Positions 8,545 through 17,515 of a DNA stretch of 64,000 bases are shown here, in pieces. Every line of letters begins with the position of its first letter. Positions within the stretch are counted from its first letter, which is position 1. This DNA comes from Nioella sediminis (GTDB lineage Bacteria; Pseudomonadota; Alphaproteobacteria; Rhodobacterales; Rhodobacteraceae): positions 1 through 64,000 of the forward strand of contig NZ_MNBL01000041.1 in assembly GCF_001879695.1 (NCBI RefSeq). Direction: 5' to 3'. A program made the position numbers and the translations under genes. The notes below the pieces were generated by a model. That model was not told where the DNA came from, ran no database searches, and saw only the letters and a program-made list of their open reading frames with translations.

Positions 8545-10186
8545 GAAATTCCGCATCCGGCGCACCGGTCCGACGGCCCCCGCGGGGGAAACGCGCCGCG
8601 TGGCCGACGACTCGCTCGACGCACCGACGGATGACGGGTTTGGCAACATGCGGTTCCCGACGGCGGGCGCACCGGCCGGGCAGTCCGCATCCCCGCAACA
8701 ACCCGCTCAGCGACAGACGCAGGGCATGTCCATCGAGGAAGAGCTTGCCGCGATCCGATCCGAGGGGCTGACGGGCCGCCAGTTGCGCATGGCCCGGCGG
8801 ACCGCGCAGAAACACGGGCTGCAACCGGCGTCGGATTTCGACGCGGTGCGGCTGTTGCGCCGGCAGGGGATCGACCCGTTCGAACGGTCCAACATGCTGG
8901 AACTTGTGGTCAATGACGGCCAGCAGCGCGCCGAGGCACAGCCGCGCCTGCCCGCAACCGTCCGCCAACCGAACGTTCCCGCCGCCGCCCCGCAGACCGC
9001 CCCGGCCATGGCCCCGCCGACGCTGGACGACGCCGCCCGCGCGCAGGAAATCCTGCGCATGCAGCGCGATATCGCCGCCCGTCGCCGCAAGCGGCTGCTC
9101 TTGCTGTTCGCGCGGCTGATGGCCTTCGTGATGCTGCCGACGATGCTGGTGGGCTATTACTACTACAACGTCGCGACGCCGATGTACGCGACCACCACCC
9201 TGTTCCAGATCCAGAAAGCCGAAAGTGCCAGCCCGGCAGGCGGCCTTGGGGGGCTGCTTGGCGGCACCACCTTTGCCACGGTCCAGGATTCCATTGCGGT
9301 GCAAAGCTTCCTCGAAAGCCGCGAGGCGATGCTGCTGCTGGACGAGGAACTGGGCCTGCGAGAGCACTTCTCGGCCCCTGATATCGACCCGCTGAACCGA
9401 CTGGCTCCCGATGCCTCGACCGAAGACCTCTACGCGCTCTATTCACGCAACCTGACCATCGGATACGACCCGACCGAGGGCATGGTCCGGATGGAGGTTC
9501 TGGCCGCTGACCCGCAGCTTTCGGCAGCCTTCTCTCAGGCGCTTCTGCGCTATGCCGAGGAACGCGTCGACCAGATGTCGCACCGCCTGCGCGATGACCA
9601 GATGGCCGGGGCACGCGAAAGCTATGACGCCGCCGAGGACGCGCTGGCCTCTGCACAGTTGCGCGTGGTGAACCTGCAAGAACAGACAGGTATCCTGAGC
9701 TCGGAAGCGGAAGTGGGGGCCCTGTTCAACCAGATCTCCACCTTCGAGATCCAGTTGCAGAACGAACGTTTGCGCCTGGATGAACTGCTGTCGGTCGACC
9801 GCCCGAACCAGACCCGCGTGGAAGTGGCCGAACGCAATATTGCCCGGCTGGAGGCCCTGATCGAGGAGCTACGGTCCTCGATGACCGAGGATGCCAGCAG
9901 CCAGGTTTCGCTGGCGCGCATCAGCTCGGAACTTGCCGTGGCACAGGCCGATCTGCAAACCCGCCAACTGATGCTGAGCCAGGCGTTGCAGGCCCTTGAA
10001 GGGGCCCGGCTGGAAGCCGAGCGGCAGTCGCTCTACCTGACCATCAGCGTGAACCCGGTGGCCCCGGACGAGGCTGCCTTCCCGCGCAAGCTGGAAAACA
10101 CGCTGCTTGCCTTCCTGATCTTTTCTGGCATTTACCTGATGCTGTCGATGACGGCCTCCATCCTAAGAGAACAGGTATCCGCCTAA
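8522..10186 (+). CDS. kpsE: Capsule polysaccharide export inner-membrane protein (KpsE/CtrB family)
   Basis: A 554-residue polysaccharide co-polymerase-like protein that links the ABC exporter to the outer-membrane channel. The first ~190 residues are cytoplasmic, basic and Pro/Gln-rich, longer than in E. coli KpsE (~380 aa in total). TM1 lies near residues 195-222 and ends in GYYYYN. A long periplasmic helical region (about 240-500, predicted coiled coils) follows, and TM2 is near the C-terminus (LLAFLIFSGIYLMLSMT). Starts at 8522 or 8528 are both possible; 8522 is used. It is followed 3 bp later by kdsA. Confidence 0.85.
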   Translation: MTMKPRGKKFRIRRTGPTAPAGETRRVADDSLDAPTDDGFGNMRFPTAGAPAGQSASPQQPAQRQTQGMSIEEELAAIRSEGLTGRQLRMARRTAQKHGLQPASDFDAVRLLRRQGIDPFERSNMLELVVNDGQQRAEAQPRLPATVRQPNVPAAAPQTAPAMAPPTLDDAARAQEILRMQRDIAARRRKRLLLLFARLMAFVMLPTMLVGYYYYNVATPMYATTTLFQIQKAESASPAGGLGGLLGGTTFATVQDSIAVQSFLESREAMLLLDEELGLREHFSAPDIDPLNRLAPDASTEDLYALYSRNLTIGYDPTEGMVRMEVLAADPQLSAAFSQALLRYAEERVDQMSHRLRDDQMAGARESYDAAEDALASAQLRVVNLQEQTGILSSEAEVGALFNQISTFEIQLQNERLRLDELLSVDRPNQTRVEVAERNIARLEALIEELRSSMTEDASSQVSLARISSELAVAQADLQTRQLMLSQALQALEGARLEAERQSLYLTISVNPVAPDEAAFPRKLENTLLAFLIFSGIYLMLSMTASILREQVSA

Positions 10187-10189
10187 CCC

Positions 10190-11023
10190 ATGAAACATGT
10201 TTCGATCGGAAAGATCACCACCGGCAATGACCTTCCCCTGACGGTCATTGCCGGTCCATGCCAACTGGAAACGCTGGACCACGCCCGGATGATTGCCGAG
10301 CAGATGGTCGCCGCCTGCGAAAAAGCCGGTGCGCAATACGTGTTCAAGGCAAGCTATGACAAGGCCAACCGCACCAGCCTTGGCGGCAAGCGCGGGGTCG
10401 GCATGGACGAGGGTCTGACCATCCTGTCCAAGATCGGCGCCGAATTCGGCTGCCCGGTGCTGACCGACATCCATTCCGAGGCGCAATGCGCGCCAGTGGC
10501 CCAGGCCGTCGACATCCTTCAGATCCCAGCCTTCCTGTGCCGTCAGACCGATCTGCTCTTGGCCGCAGGTGAAACCGGGGCGGTGATCAACGTCAAGAAA
10601 GGTCAGTTCCTGGCCCCATGGGACATGGCCAATGTGGTCAGCAAGCTGGAAAGCACCGGCAATACCCGCCTGCTGCTGACCGAGCGCGGCACCAGCTTTG
10701 GCTACAACACCCTGGTCGCCGATATGCGCGGACTGCCGATCATGGCGCAGTCCGGCTATCCGGTGGTGATGGACGCGACCCATTCCGTGCAGCAGCCCGG
10801 CGGACAGGGCGGATCCTCCGGCGGTCAGCGGGAATTCGCACCGGTGATGGCGCGCGCGGCCGTGTCGCTTGGCATTGCGGCGGTCTTCATCGAAACCCAC
10901 GAAGACCCGGACAATGCCCCCTCTGACGGTCCGAACATGATCCCTTTGACCCAGATGCAGACCCTTGTGAACAGTCTGATGCAGTTCGATCGGCTGGCAA
11001 AAGCCGATCCGATTCGACTCTAA
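10190..11023 (+). CDS. kdsA: 3-deoxy-8-phosphooctulonate synthase
   Basis: This 277-residue cytoplasmic enzyme condenses phosphoenolpyruvate with D-arabinose 5-phosphate to give Kdo-8-phosphate. Kdo is the inner sugar of LPS and of the lipid linker of ABC-exported capsules. The family motifs VIAGPCQLE near the N-terminus, FKASYDKANR, LTDIH and DATHSVQ are all visible. Length is typical (E. coli 284). Its position directly behind kpsT-kpsE suggests a copy dedicated to, or co-regulated with, capsule formation. Confidence 0.97.
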   Translation: MKHVSIGKITTGNDLPLTVIAGPCQLETLDHARMIAEQMVAACEKAGAQYVFKASYDKANRTSLGGKRGVGMDEGLTILSKIGAEFGCPVLTDIHSEAQCAPVAQAVDILQIPAFLCRQTDLLLAAGETGAVINVKKGQFLAPWDMANVVSKLESTGNTRLLLTERGTSFGYNTLVADMRGLPIMAQSGYPVVMDATHSVQQPGGQGGSSGGQREFAPVMARAAVSLGIAAVFIETHEDPDNAPSDGPNMIPLTQMQTLVNSLMQFDRLAKADPIRL

Positions 11024-11041
11024 GATCTTACGGAGCCTTTC

Positions 11042-12538
11042 ATGACCAAACCCCATTCCGACGTCACCCAGAACACCTGGGCCTTTCTGCGTGACCCGAT
11101 GATCGCGCCAACGGGCTTCCGCGAGTATGATGCCCGCTGGAAGTTCCCCGATGAGATCAACCTGCCGGGCATCACCGCGCTCGGTCTCGGCCTTGGCACC
11201 CAGATGCATGAGGCCGGGATTGATCCGGTGATCGCCGTGGGCAACGATTACCGCGACTATTCCCTGTCGGTGAAAAACGCGCTGATTCTGGGGCTGATGC
11301 AGGCAGGCATCCAGGTAAAGGATATCGGTCCTGCCCTGTCCCCCATGGCCTATTTCGCGCAGTTTCATCTGGATGCGCCCGCCGTGGCCATGGTCACGGC
11401 CAGCCACAACCCCAATGGCTGGACCGGGGTCAAGATGGGCTTTCAGCGCCCGCTGACACATGGCCCGGTGGAAATGGCCCGGCTGCGCGACATCGTTCTG
11501 GGTGGCGAAGGGGTGGCGCGGCCCGGTGGCGGCTATGAGTTCGTTGAAGGGGTGCGCGAAGCCTATCTCGATGACCTGGTGGGTGACTTCAAGATGACCC
11601 GCAAACTGCGCGTGGTCTGCGCGACCGGGAACGGCACCGCTTCGGCCTTTGCGCCGGAACTGTTCGAACGGATGGGCGTTGAGGTCGTCCCTTCCCACAA
11701 CGCGCTCGACTACACGTTCCCCAACTACAACCCCAACCCCGAAGCGATGGAGATGCTGCACGACATGTCCGCCACGGTGACGGAAAGCGGCGCGGACCTT
11801 GCGCTCGGCTTCGACGGGGATGGCGACCGCTGTGGTGTGGTGGACAATGAGGGCGAGGAGATTTTTGCCGACAAGGTGGGCGTTATCATGGCCCGTGATC
11901 TGGCCAAGCTTTACCCCGGATCGACCTTCGTGGCCGATGTGAAATCGACAGGGCTCTATGCCTCGGACCCGGAGCTGAAAGCCAAGGGCGCGAAGGCCGA
12001 CTACTGGAAAACCGGTCATAGCCACATGAAGCGCCGGGTTCATGAACTGGGCGCGCTGGCGGGATTCGAGAAGTCGGGCCACTACTTCCTCGCCGAACCC
12101 ATTGGCCGCGGTTACGACTGCGGCATGCGCGTCGCGGTGGAGATCTGCAAACTGCTGGATCGCAACCCGGACATGTCCATGGCCGACCTGCGCCGCGCGC
12201 TGCCGGTCACCTATTCCTCGCCCACCATGTCGCCCTGGTGCGCGGATACCGAGAAATACGATGTGCTGGATCGGCTGGTCGAGAAGCTGGTCGCGCGCCA
12301 TTCAGAGGGTGGGTCGCTTGGCGGTCAGAAGATCGTCGATGTGGTCACGGTGAACGGCGCGCGGGTGATGCTGGAAAATGGCGGTTGGGGTCTTGTGCGG
12401 GCTTCGTCCAACACACCCAACCTCGTGGTCGTCTGTGAAAGCCCCGAAAGCGAGGATGAATTGCGCGCGATCTTCCACGACCTCGATGCGGTGATCCGCA
12501 CGGAACCCGGCGTCGGCGATTACGACCAAACCATCTGA
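11042..12538 (+). CDS. Phosphomannomutase/phosphoglucomutase (alpha-D-phosphohexomutase)
   Basis: A 498-residue alpha-D-phosphohexomutase. The phosphoserine loop is TASHNPNGWTGVK with the catalytic Ser in TASHN near residue 121. The Mg-binding loop is GFDGDGDRCG near 258. A sugar-binding EKSGH-type loop and a C-terminal phosphate-binding region (RASSNTPN) are present. Such enzymes interconvert hexose 1- and 6-phosphates, feeding GDP-mannose or UDP-glucose into polysaccharide synthesis. It follows kdsA by 18 bp in the capsule operon. Mannose versus glucose preference cannot be decided here. A palindrome cluster after its stop probably ends transcription. Confidence 0.92.
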   Translation: MTKPHSDVTQNTWAFLRDPMIAPTGFREYDARWKFPDEINLPGITALGLGLGTQMHEAGIDPVIAVGNDYRDYSLSVKNALILGLMQAGIQVKDIGPALSPMAYFAQFHLDAPAVAMVTASHNPNGWTGVKMGFQRPLTHGPVEMARLRDIVLGGEGVARPGGGYEFVEGVREAYLDDLVGDFKMTRKLRVVCATGNGTASAFAPELFERMGVEVVPSHNALDYTFPNYNPNPEAMEMLHDMSATVTESGADLALGFDGDGDRCGVVDNEGEEIFADKVGVIMARDLAKLYPGSTFVADVKSTGLYASDPELKAKGAKADYWKTGHSHMKRRVHELGALAGFEKSGHYFLAEPIGRGYDCGMRVAVEICKLLDRNPDMSMADLRRALPVTYSSPTMSPWCADTEKYDVLDRLVEKLVARHSEGGSLGGQKIVDVVTVNGARVMLENGGWGLVRASSNTPNLVVVCESPESEDELRAIFHDLDAVIRTEPGVGDYDQTI

Positions 12539-12541
12539 CAC

Positions 12542-12594
12542 GGGCGCGGGGAAGGATCTTGCAAGATCCTTGGAAAATCCTTGCAAGGATTTTC
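12542..12594. repeat. Intergenic palindrome cluster, element 1 (GCGCGGGGAAGG family)
   Basis: The block opens with GGGCGCGGGGAAGG (12542-12555). It then has a perfect 20-bp palindrome AAGGATCTTGCAAGATCCTT (12552-12571) and, one base later, a perfect 22-bp palindrome (12573-12594) with the same TTGCAA centre and arms GAAAATCC/GGATTTTC. Either would fold into a strong hairpin, so it likely terminates the capsule operon. The same GCGCGGGGAAGG flank occurs beside palindromes at 38.8 and 51.1 kb. Confidence 0.85.
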
Positions 12595-12677
12595 GCCCGC
12601 CCCGCCGCAATGTCACGCTTTCTTGGGCTGCCGAAGCACATTACGCTTTCGGCAGCCCTTTCCATTCGAGATATGCC

Positions 12678-14000
12678 ATGCGCCTTTTCCTGATCCTGCT
12701 GTTCCTCGCCATACCCCTGATCACCCAAGCGCAGGAGGCCACGCAACCGGACACCACCATTTCCGTCGAAAACTCCGTGCAGCAAGATGCCGCCATCGCT
12801 GTGCGCATCCGTGAAATCATTCACCAGCTCGACGGGTATGAAAATGTCGCTGTCTATGTCTCGGACGGCATCGTCACGCTGCGCGGCACCACGCTGGACG
12901 CGGCCACCGCAGAGGCGCTGACCGGCCTGGTTGCGCGGGTCGAGGGCGTCGTTGCGATCGAAAACGAGGTGAGCGAGACCACGGATGTGGTCGAGCGCCT
13001 GACCCCCGCCGTCGAGCGGCTTTGGAACAGGCTGGAACAGACAATCGCCTTCCTGCCGCTTCTGTTGGTTGCGGTCTTCGCCGGCCTTCTGGTTGTCTGG
13101 GCCGGCTACCTGATCGCCCGCCTTAAAAACCCGTGGGACCGGATGGCCCCAAATGCCTTCATCGCCGATATCTACCGCCAGATCGTGCGCCTGTTCTTCG
13201 TCGTCCTGGGCGTTGTCCTTGCGCTCGACCTACTGAACCTGACAGCGCTTCTCTCCACCATTCTCGGGGCCGCCGGGATCGTGGGCCTTGCCATCGGCTT
13301 CGCCGTCCGGGACACCGTGGAAAACTTCATCGCCTCCATCATGCTGTCCATGCGTCAACCCTTTCGGCCCAAGGATCTGGTGGAAATCGAAGGCGACACC
13401 GGCCACGTCATCCGCCTGACGAGCCGCGCCACGATTCTGCTGTCACCCGATGGCAACCACATCCGCATCCCCAATTCCAAGGTCTTCAGTTCCCGGATCG
13501 TGAACTATACCCGCAACGATGAACGCCGCTTCACCTTCACCCTCGGGGTCGACGCGAATGCCGATATCGCCGAAGCGCAGGAAATCATCCTTGGCGCACT
13601 GAACGAACTGCCCTACCTGCTGCAAACTCCCGGCCCCTCGACCTGGGTTGAGGAGGTGGGCGACAGCAACATCACCATCACCGCCGCCGGTTGGGTCAAG
13701 CAGCACGAAACCGGCCTGTTCATGGCACGAGGCGAGGCGATCCGGCTGGCAAAGGCTCGCCTCGAAGAGGCGGGTATCACCCTGCCGGAACCGACCTATC
13801 GCCTGATCACCGATTCAACGATTCGCCCCGCCCCGGCCCAAAGCGCCCAAGCCCCCGGAGACGCGCGGGACGAGGTCGCACCGGTTGTTGCCATGCCGGT
13901 TCACGCCGAGGATATGCAGGAATTGCAACGGATTGTAGACGCCGAACGGGCCGAAACGGCGCATGACGATCTTCTGACCCGAGAGGCCCCGCAGGAATAG
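12678..14000 (+). CDS. Mechanosensitive ion channel of the MscS family with an N-terminal BON domain
   Basis: A 440-residue protein with a cleavable signal peptide (residues 1-18, ending AQA). A periplasmic BON domain follows at about residues 38-105, then TM segments near 120-150, 170-190 and 195-220. The MscS pore helix and beta domain are recognisable (GAAGIVGLAIGFAVRDTVEN, then DLVEIEGDTGHV and RIPNSKVFSSRIVNYTRND). MscS channels release solutes on hypo-osmotic shock. The C-terminal ~60 residues are disordered. The start at MRLFLILL is chosen because it gives the signal peptide; a longer in-frame start would run into the upstream palindromes. Confidence 0.9.
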   Translation: MRLFLILLFLAIPLITQAQEATQPDTTISVENSVQQDAAIAVRIREIIHQLDGYENVAVYVSDGIVTLRGTTLDAATAEALTGLVARVEGVVAIENEVSETTDVVERLTPAVERLWNRLEQTIAFLPLLLVAVFAGLLVVWAGYLIARLKNPWDRMAPNAFIADIYRQIVRLFFVVLGVVLALDLLNLTALLSTILGAAGIVGLAIGFAVRDTVENFIASIMLSMRQPFRPKDLVEIEGDTGHVIRLTSRATILLSPDGNHIRIPNSKVFSSRIVNYTRNDERRFTFTLGVDANADIAEAQEIILGALNELPYLLQTPGPSTWVEEVGDSNITITAAGWVKQHETGLFMARGEAIRLAKARLEEAGITLPEPTYRLITDSTIRPAPAQSAQAPGDARDEVAPVVAMPVHAEDMQELQRIVDAERAETAHDDLLTREAPQE

Positions 14001-14074
14001 TCGAACGGGACCGGATTTTTTGACCGAAAGGTCTTGATCCCGCGCGGCGGGCGGCGTAACTAGCGCGTCACGGT

Positions 14075-14149
14075 TGGGGTGTAGCCAAGCGGTAAGGCAG
14101 CGGTTTTTGGTACCGTGTACCGTAGGTTCGAATCCTACCACCCCAGCCA
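14075..14149 (+). tRNA. tRNA-Gln (anticodon TTG)
   Basis: The cloverleaf can be drawn by eye: acceptor strand TGGGGTG pairs with CACCCCA, the D arm contains AGCCAAGCGGTAAGGC, the anticodon loop is TTTTGGT giving anticodon TTG, and the T arm is GTAGGTTCGAATCCTAC. Discriminator base G and an encoded CCA end follow. A short hairpin precedes it at about 14021-14033. The 177 bp behind it (14150-14326) hold no gene or att-like duplication that I can see. Confidence 0.97.
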
Positions 14150-14326
14150 ATCACTTACCGAAATCGAGACAATGTGCGCCACGATGAATGGCGTGCGCAC
14201 CTGAAAGGGCTGCTGCGAAAGCAGATAGGCTTTTTGTGCCGAATGCCCGCATGTCCTGTCGATCGCGCGCGAAACGGTTCAGAAGGGCACGCTAGACACC
14301 CAAGCGCCGGTTCAGTCCCGGCCCGC

Positions 14327-15415
14327 CTATGTCGACAACCCGTTTGCCACGGCCTTGCCGTCTGCATCGAAGATATGCATCCGGGCACGGTCGAAGCTCA
14401 GCGACAGGGCCTGGCCCCGCTGGAAGGGCAACTGGCCGCCCTGGTGGACCGTGATCTGCGGCAACCCCGGCGCGTCGCAATACAGATAGGTCTCGCCGCC
14501 CAGTTGCTCTGTCACGCTGACAGACGCGGACAGCTCGCCGCTGTGATCCGCATGCACCGCGATATGTTCGGGTCTGACTCCTAGCGTGACCTTGTCGCCG
14601 TCCTGAAGGGCCGGAACATCCGGTATGGCCACAAGCGCACCACCGACATTCAATGCCAGCCCGTTTTCGTCTCGCACGGCAATTCCCTGGAACATGTTCA
14701 TGCGGGGCGATCCGATGAAACCGGCCACAAATGCATTGCAGGGCTTGTTGTAGAGCTCGAGCGGCGGGCCAACCTGTTCCACCACGCCCTTTTGCAGGAC
14801 CACGATCTTGTCGGCCAGCGTCATCGCTTCGACCTGATCGTGAGTCACGTAGATCATGGTCCCGCCGATATTCGCGTGCAGCGCCGACAGTTCCTTGCGC
14901 ATCGTCACGCGCAGTTCCGCATCCAGATTGGACAGGGGTTCGTCAAACAGGAACGCCTTTGGGTCCCGCACGATGGCGCGACCGATGGCAACCCGCTGAC
15001 GCTGGCCACCTGACAGGGCCTTGGGTCTGCGATTGAGGTAGTCGGTGATCTGCAGAAGCTCCGCCGCCTTGCGCACGCGATCGTCGATCTCCGCCTTCGG
15101 CATCTTGGAGTTTTCCAGACCGAACGCCATGTTCTTGTAGACCGTCATATGCGGGTAAAGCGCATAGGACTGGAACACCATGGCCAGTCCACGATCCGCG
15201 GCGCCTTTGTGGTTCACGACGGTGCCATCAATCTCGATATCGCCAGAGGTGATGTCCTCCAGCCCCGCGATGATCCGCAACAGGGTGGACTTGCCGCAGC
15301 CGGAGGGGCCGACAAAGACGCAGAACTCCCCGGAATGAACCTGAAGGTCGATACCGTGGATCACCTCCACGTCGCCGTAGGATTTCCGCACGTTCTTGAG
15401 ATGGATTTCGGTCAT
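14327..15415 (-). CDS. Carbohydrate ABC transporter, ATP-binding protein (UgpC/MalK type)
   Basis: A 362-residue ATPase of the MalK/UgpC subfamily that drives carbohydrate import. Walker A is GPSGCGKST, the signature LSGGQRQR, Walker B FLFDEP and the switch His lies in VTHDQ. A C-terminal TOBE/MalK regulatory region (from about residue 240) contains the typical LGVRPEHI. It is the last gene of the minus-strand operon that starts at uxuA and would pair with the two permeases at 16442-18530. MalK-type ATPases can serve several transporters. Confidence 0.95.
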   Translation of the reverse strand: MTEIHLKNVRKSYGDVEVIHGIDLQVHSGEFCVFVGPSGCGKSTLLRIIAGLEDITSGDIEIDGTVVNHKGAADRGLAMVFQSYALYPHMTVYKNMAFGLENSKMPKAEIDDRVRKAAELLQITDYLNRRPKALSGGQRQRVAIGRAIVRDPKAFLFDEPLSNLDAELRVTMRKELSALHANIGGTMIYVTHDQVEAMTLADKIVVLQKGVVEQVGPPLELYNKPCNAFVAGFIGSPRMNMFQGIAVRDENGLALNVGGALVAIPDVPALQDGDKVTLGVRPEHIAVHADHSGELSASVSVTEQLGGETYLYCDAPGLPQITVHQGGQLPFQRGQALSLSFDRARMHIFDADGKAVANGLST

Positions 15416-15428
15416 GGCGTGTCTTTCG

Positions 15429-16445
15429 TTACCGGCTGCGCATCTTGGCGGCGAATTGCGGATCGGCCTTCTGCATCCGCAGGGGAGGCAGGCCTTTGAG
15501 GATCTGACCGATATCGTCCAGCATCATCTCGCGGATGCGGGCATAAGAGGCGCGCAGCCCCCCGGCCAGATGGGCGGAAAAGAGAACATTGGGCGTGTCG
15601 CGCCAGACATGTCCGGCGGGGACGGGTTCTTCCGGGAAAACATCGACGGCGGCGCGGAAGGCCCCCTCGCCCGCCATGGCGAGGAAATCGTCGAAATCCA
15701 CGATCTCGGCGCGCGAGGCGAGGACAACGCAGGCATCGCGTCGGATCAGCGACAATTTCCTGCGGTCGAGAAATCCTTCGTTGTCCGAGGTCACGCCCGC
15801 CAGCAGGAAGATCACGTCCGACTTGGCCAGGGCGTCGTCCAGCGATACGGGCTGCAAACCTTCGCTTGCCAGGTAGCCGTCAGAGAGCCATGGGTCGTGC
15901 ACCAGCAACTGCACTCCAAATGGACGCAGCAGCGGGGCCAGCGCCCGACCGAGATTACCGTAGCCGATTAACGCAACGGTCGCACCGTAGAGGCTCTCCG
16001 CCGCGCCATTGCCGCCAATCCCATAGGCTTCCTGCCCTGCACGGAACAGCCCGTCGGCCCGGTGCAGACCGCGCAGCAGGCTGATGGACTGGCAGATGCA
16101 GAACTCGGCCACGGCGGGGGCCATGGCGGGTGCGGCGCTCAGCACGTGGATGCCGCGTGCGTGACACTCGGCGTAGTCGATATTCGGCTCCCAATTGGCC
16201 TTCACGTTCAGGATGGCGCGCAGGTTCGGGGCGCGGTCCAGTCGTTCCTTGGGCATCGCGGTCTGACCAATCAGAACGGTCATGTCCGACAGATGCTCCT
16301 CCACCAGATCATCCGGCGCGCGGCTGCCCCAATGGGCGACAACCCGGCCCATCCCGGCCAGCGCATCAGCGCAGTCGGGGGTGTAGACCATGGCCTCATT
16401 CCGCGGGAACGGATCCATGAAGATCAGCGGTGTGTCACTCATCAT
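15429..16445 (-). CDS. D-isomer specific 2-hydroxyacid dehydrogenase family protein
   Basis: A 338-residue NAD-dependent dehydrogenase of the 2-hydroxyacid family. The Rossmann motif IGYGNLG lies at about residue 170. The catalytic Arg (SRAEIVD), Glu (DVFPEEPVP) and His (SAHLAGG) are in canonical order. The ATG at 16445 makes an ATGA overlap with the preceding permease stop, which fixes the start. Within a uxuA-ABC transporter operon it probably oxidises or reduces a sugar-derived 2-hydroxy or 2-keto acid. The exact substrate is unknown. Confidence 0.85.
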   Translation of the reverse strand: MMSDTPLIFMDPFPRNEAMVYTPDCADALAGMGRVVAHWGSRAPDDLVEEHLSDMTVLIGQTAMPKERLDRAPNLRAILNVKANWEPNIDYAECHARGIHVLSAAPAMAPAVAEFCICQSISLLRGLHRADGLFRAGQEAYGIGGNGAAESLYGATVALIGYGNLGRALAPLLRPFGVQLLVHDPWLSDGYLASEGLQPVSLDDALAKSDVIFLLAGVTSDNEGFLDRRKLSLIRRDACVVLASRAEIVDFDDFLAMAGEGAFRAAVDVFPEEPVPAGHVWRDTPNVLFSAHLAGGLRASYARIREMMLDDIGQILKGLPPLRMQKADPQFAAKMRSR

Positions 16446-17515
16446 TTCATCCCTGAAGAGGCAATGCCGGTGGTGATGAAGCGTTGCAGGAAGGCGAAGA
16501 CAATCACGACCGGGATCAGGGTGACGACGGTCATGGCAAGGATGTAGTGCCACTGCACGTCCAACTCGCCCTGGAAGGCGTTCAGCCCGACTTGCAGCGT
16601 ATAGACCTCGGACCGGTTCAGCACGATCAGCGGCCAGAGGAATTCGTTCCAGCGCCACATGATCGAGAAGATCGCCAGCACCGCCACCGCAGGCATCGCC
16701 AAGGGCATCACCACGCGCCAATAGATCTGCCATTCCGACGCCTTGTCCATCCGAGCCGCCTCGATCAGATCGCGCGGGATCGTCAGCATGTACTGGCGCA
16801 GCAGGAAGACCCCCGTGGGTGTCGCCGCACCGGGCAGGATCACCGCCCAAAGCGAGTTGATCATGCCAAGGTTCGTAACCACGAGGTAAACCGGGACGAG
16901 GATCACCGTGATCGGGATCATCAGCGTACCGATCACGAACAACATGATCGCGTTACGCCCCCGGAATTCGTAGATCGACAGGCCGTAAGCCGCCATGGAG
17001 TTGATCAGCAGCGTGACCATCGTGGCCGCCGCAGTCACGATCACGGAATTCCACAGGTAGCGCATGAAATTGAAACGCTCCAGCGGATCGCGGTAGTTCT
17101 CCCACGCCATGCGCATCTCGCGCACGGGTTCGCGCGTCGCGATCGGGATTTGCAGGCGTTCACCGGGATTTTCAGGGTCCACCATCTGCGCCATGATGCC
17201 GATCCGCCGGACCTGGGCCAGTTGCTGGACGCTGCCATCTTCCATCGTCACGTCGAACAGCAACAGCGGCTCTTCATAGCCCTCAACCTCGACCGATATC
17301 TGCCCAAGCGGCAGGAAGGTCGGCGGAAATTCCTGCAAGCCCGCCGGGGTCTTGAACGAGGACAGAACCAGCCACACCACCGGCGCGAACATCAGGAACA
17401 GCCCGAAGCCGAGGTAGCAATAGGTAAACACGTCGGTCCAATGCATTTTGCCGCGGCCGCGACGGGCTCCAAGGAGGGTCTTGACCGAGCGGGGGGATTG
17501 CGTCGCATCAGTCAT
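16442..17515 (-). CDS. Carbohydrate ABC transporter permease, MalG type, with an enlarged first extracytoplasmic loop
   Basis: A 357-residue inner-membrane permease. The MalG-type EAA loop is seen as EAARMDKASEWQIYWRVVMPLAMPA. Family members are usually ~275-300 residues. The extra length lies between TM1 (about residues 30-55) and the next TM (about 155), a ~95-residue polar segment with short beta-like stretches (e.g. ISVEVEGYEEPLLLFDVTME). This loop would face the periplasm and the binding protein. It overlaps the upstream permease by 8 bp and the downstream dehydrogenase by 4 bp. Confidence 0.93.
   Translation of the reverse strand: MTDATQSPRSVKTLLGARRGRGKMHWTDVFTYCYLGFGLFLMFAPVVWLVLSSFKTPAGLQEFPPTFLPLGQISVEVEGYEEPLLLFDVTMEDGSVQQLAQVRRIGIMAQMVDPENPGERLQIPIATREPVREMRMAWENYRDPLERFNFMRYLWNSVIVTAAATMVTLLINSMAAYGLSIYEFRGRNAIMLFVIGTLMIPITVILVPVYLVVTNLGMINSLWAVILPGAATPTGVFLLRQYMLTIPRDLIEAARMDKASEWQIYWRVVMPLAMPAVAVLAIFSIMWRWNEFLWPLIVLNRSEVYTLQVGLNAFQGELDVQWHYILAMTVVTLIPVVIVFAFLQRFITTGIASSGMK

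Noticed and set aside
10163-12301. 712-codon minus-strand frame opposite kdsA and the phosphohexomutase
   Set aside because: Both plus-strand genes show full family motifs. The antisense translation is His/Arg/Gly-rich without recognisable domains.
13815-14150. Minus-strand frame beginning with a GVVGFEPTVHG-like peptide
   Set aside because: This peptide arises from translating a tRNA gene region and is a well-known artefact; the tRNA-Gln cloverleaf explains it.
14150-14326. Possible integration site behind tRNA-Gln
   Set aside because: No duplicated tRNA 3' end, integrase or composition shift was found in the following region; the next genes form an ordinary ABC operon.
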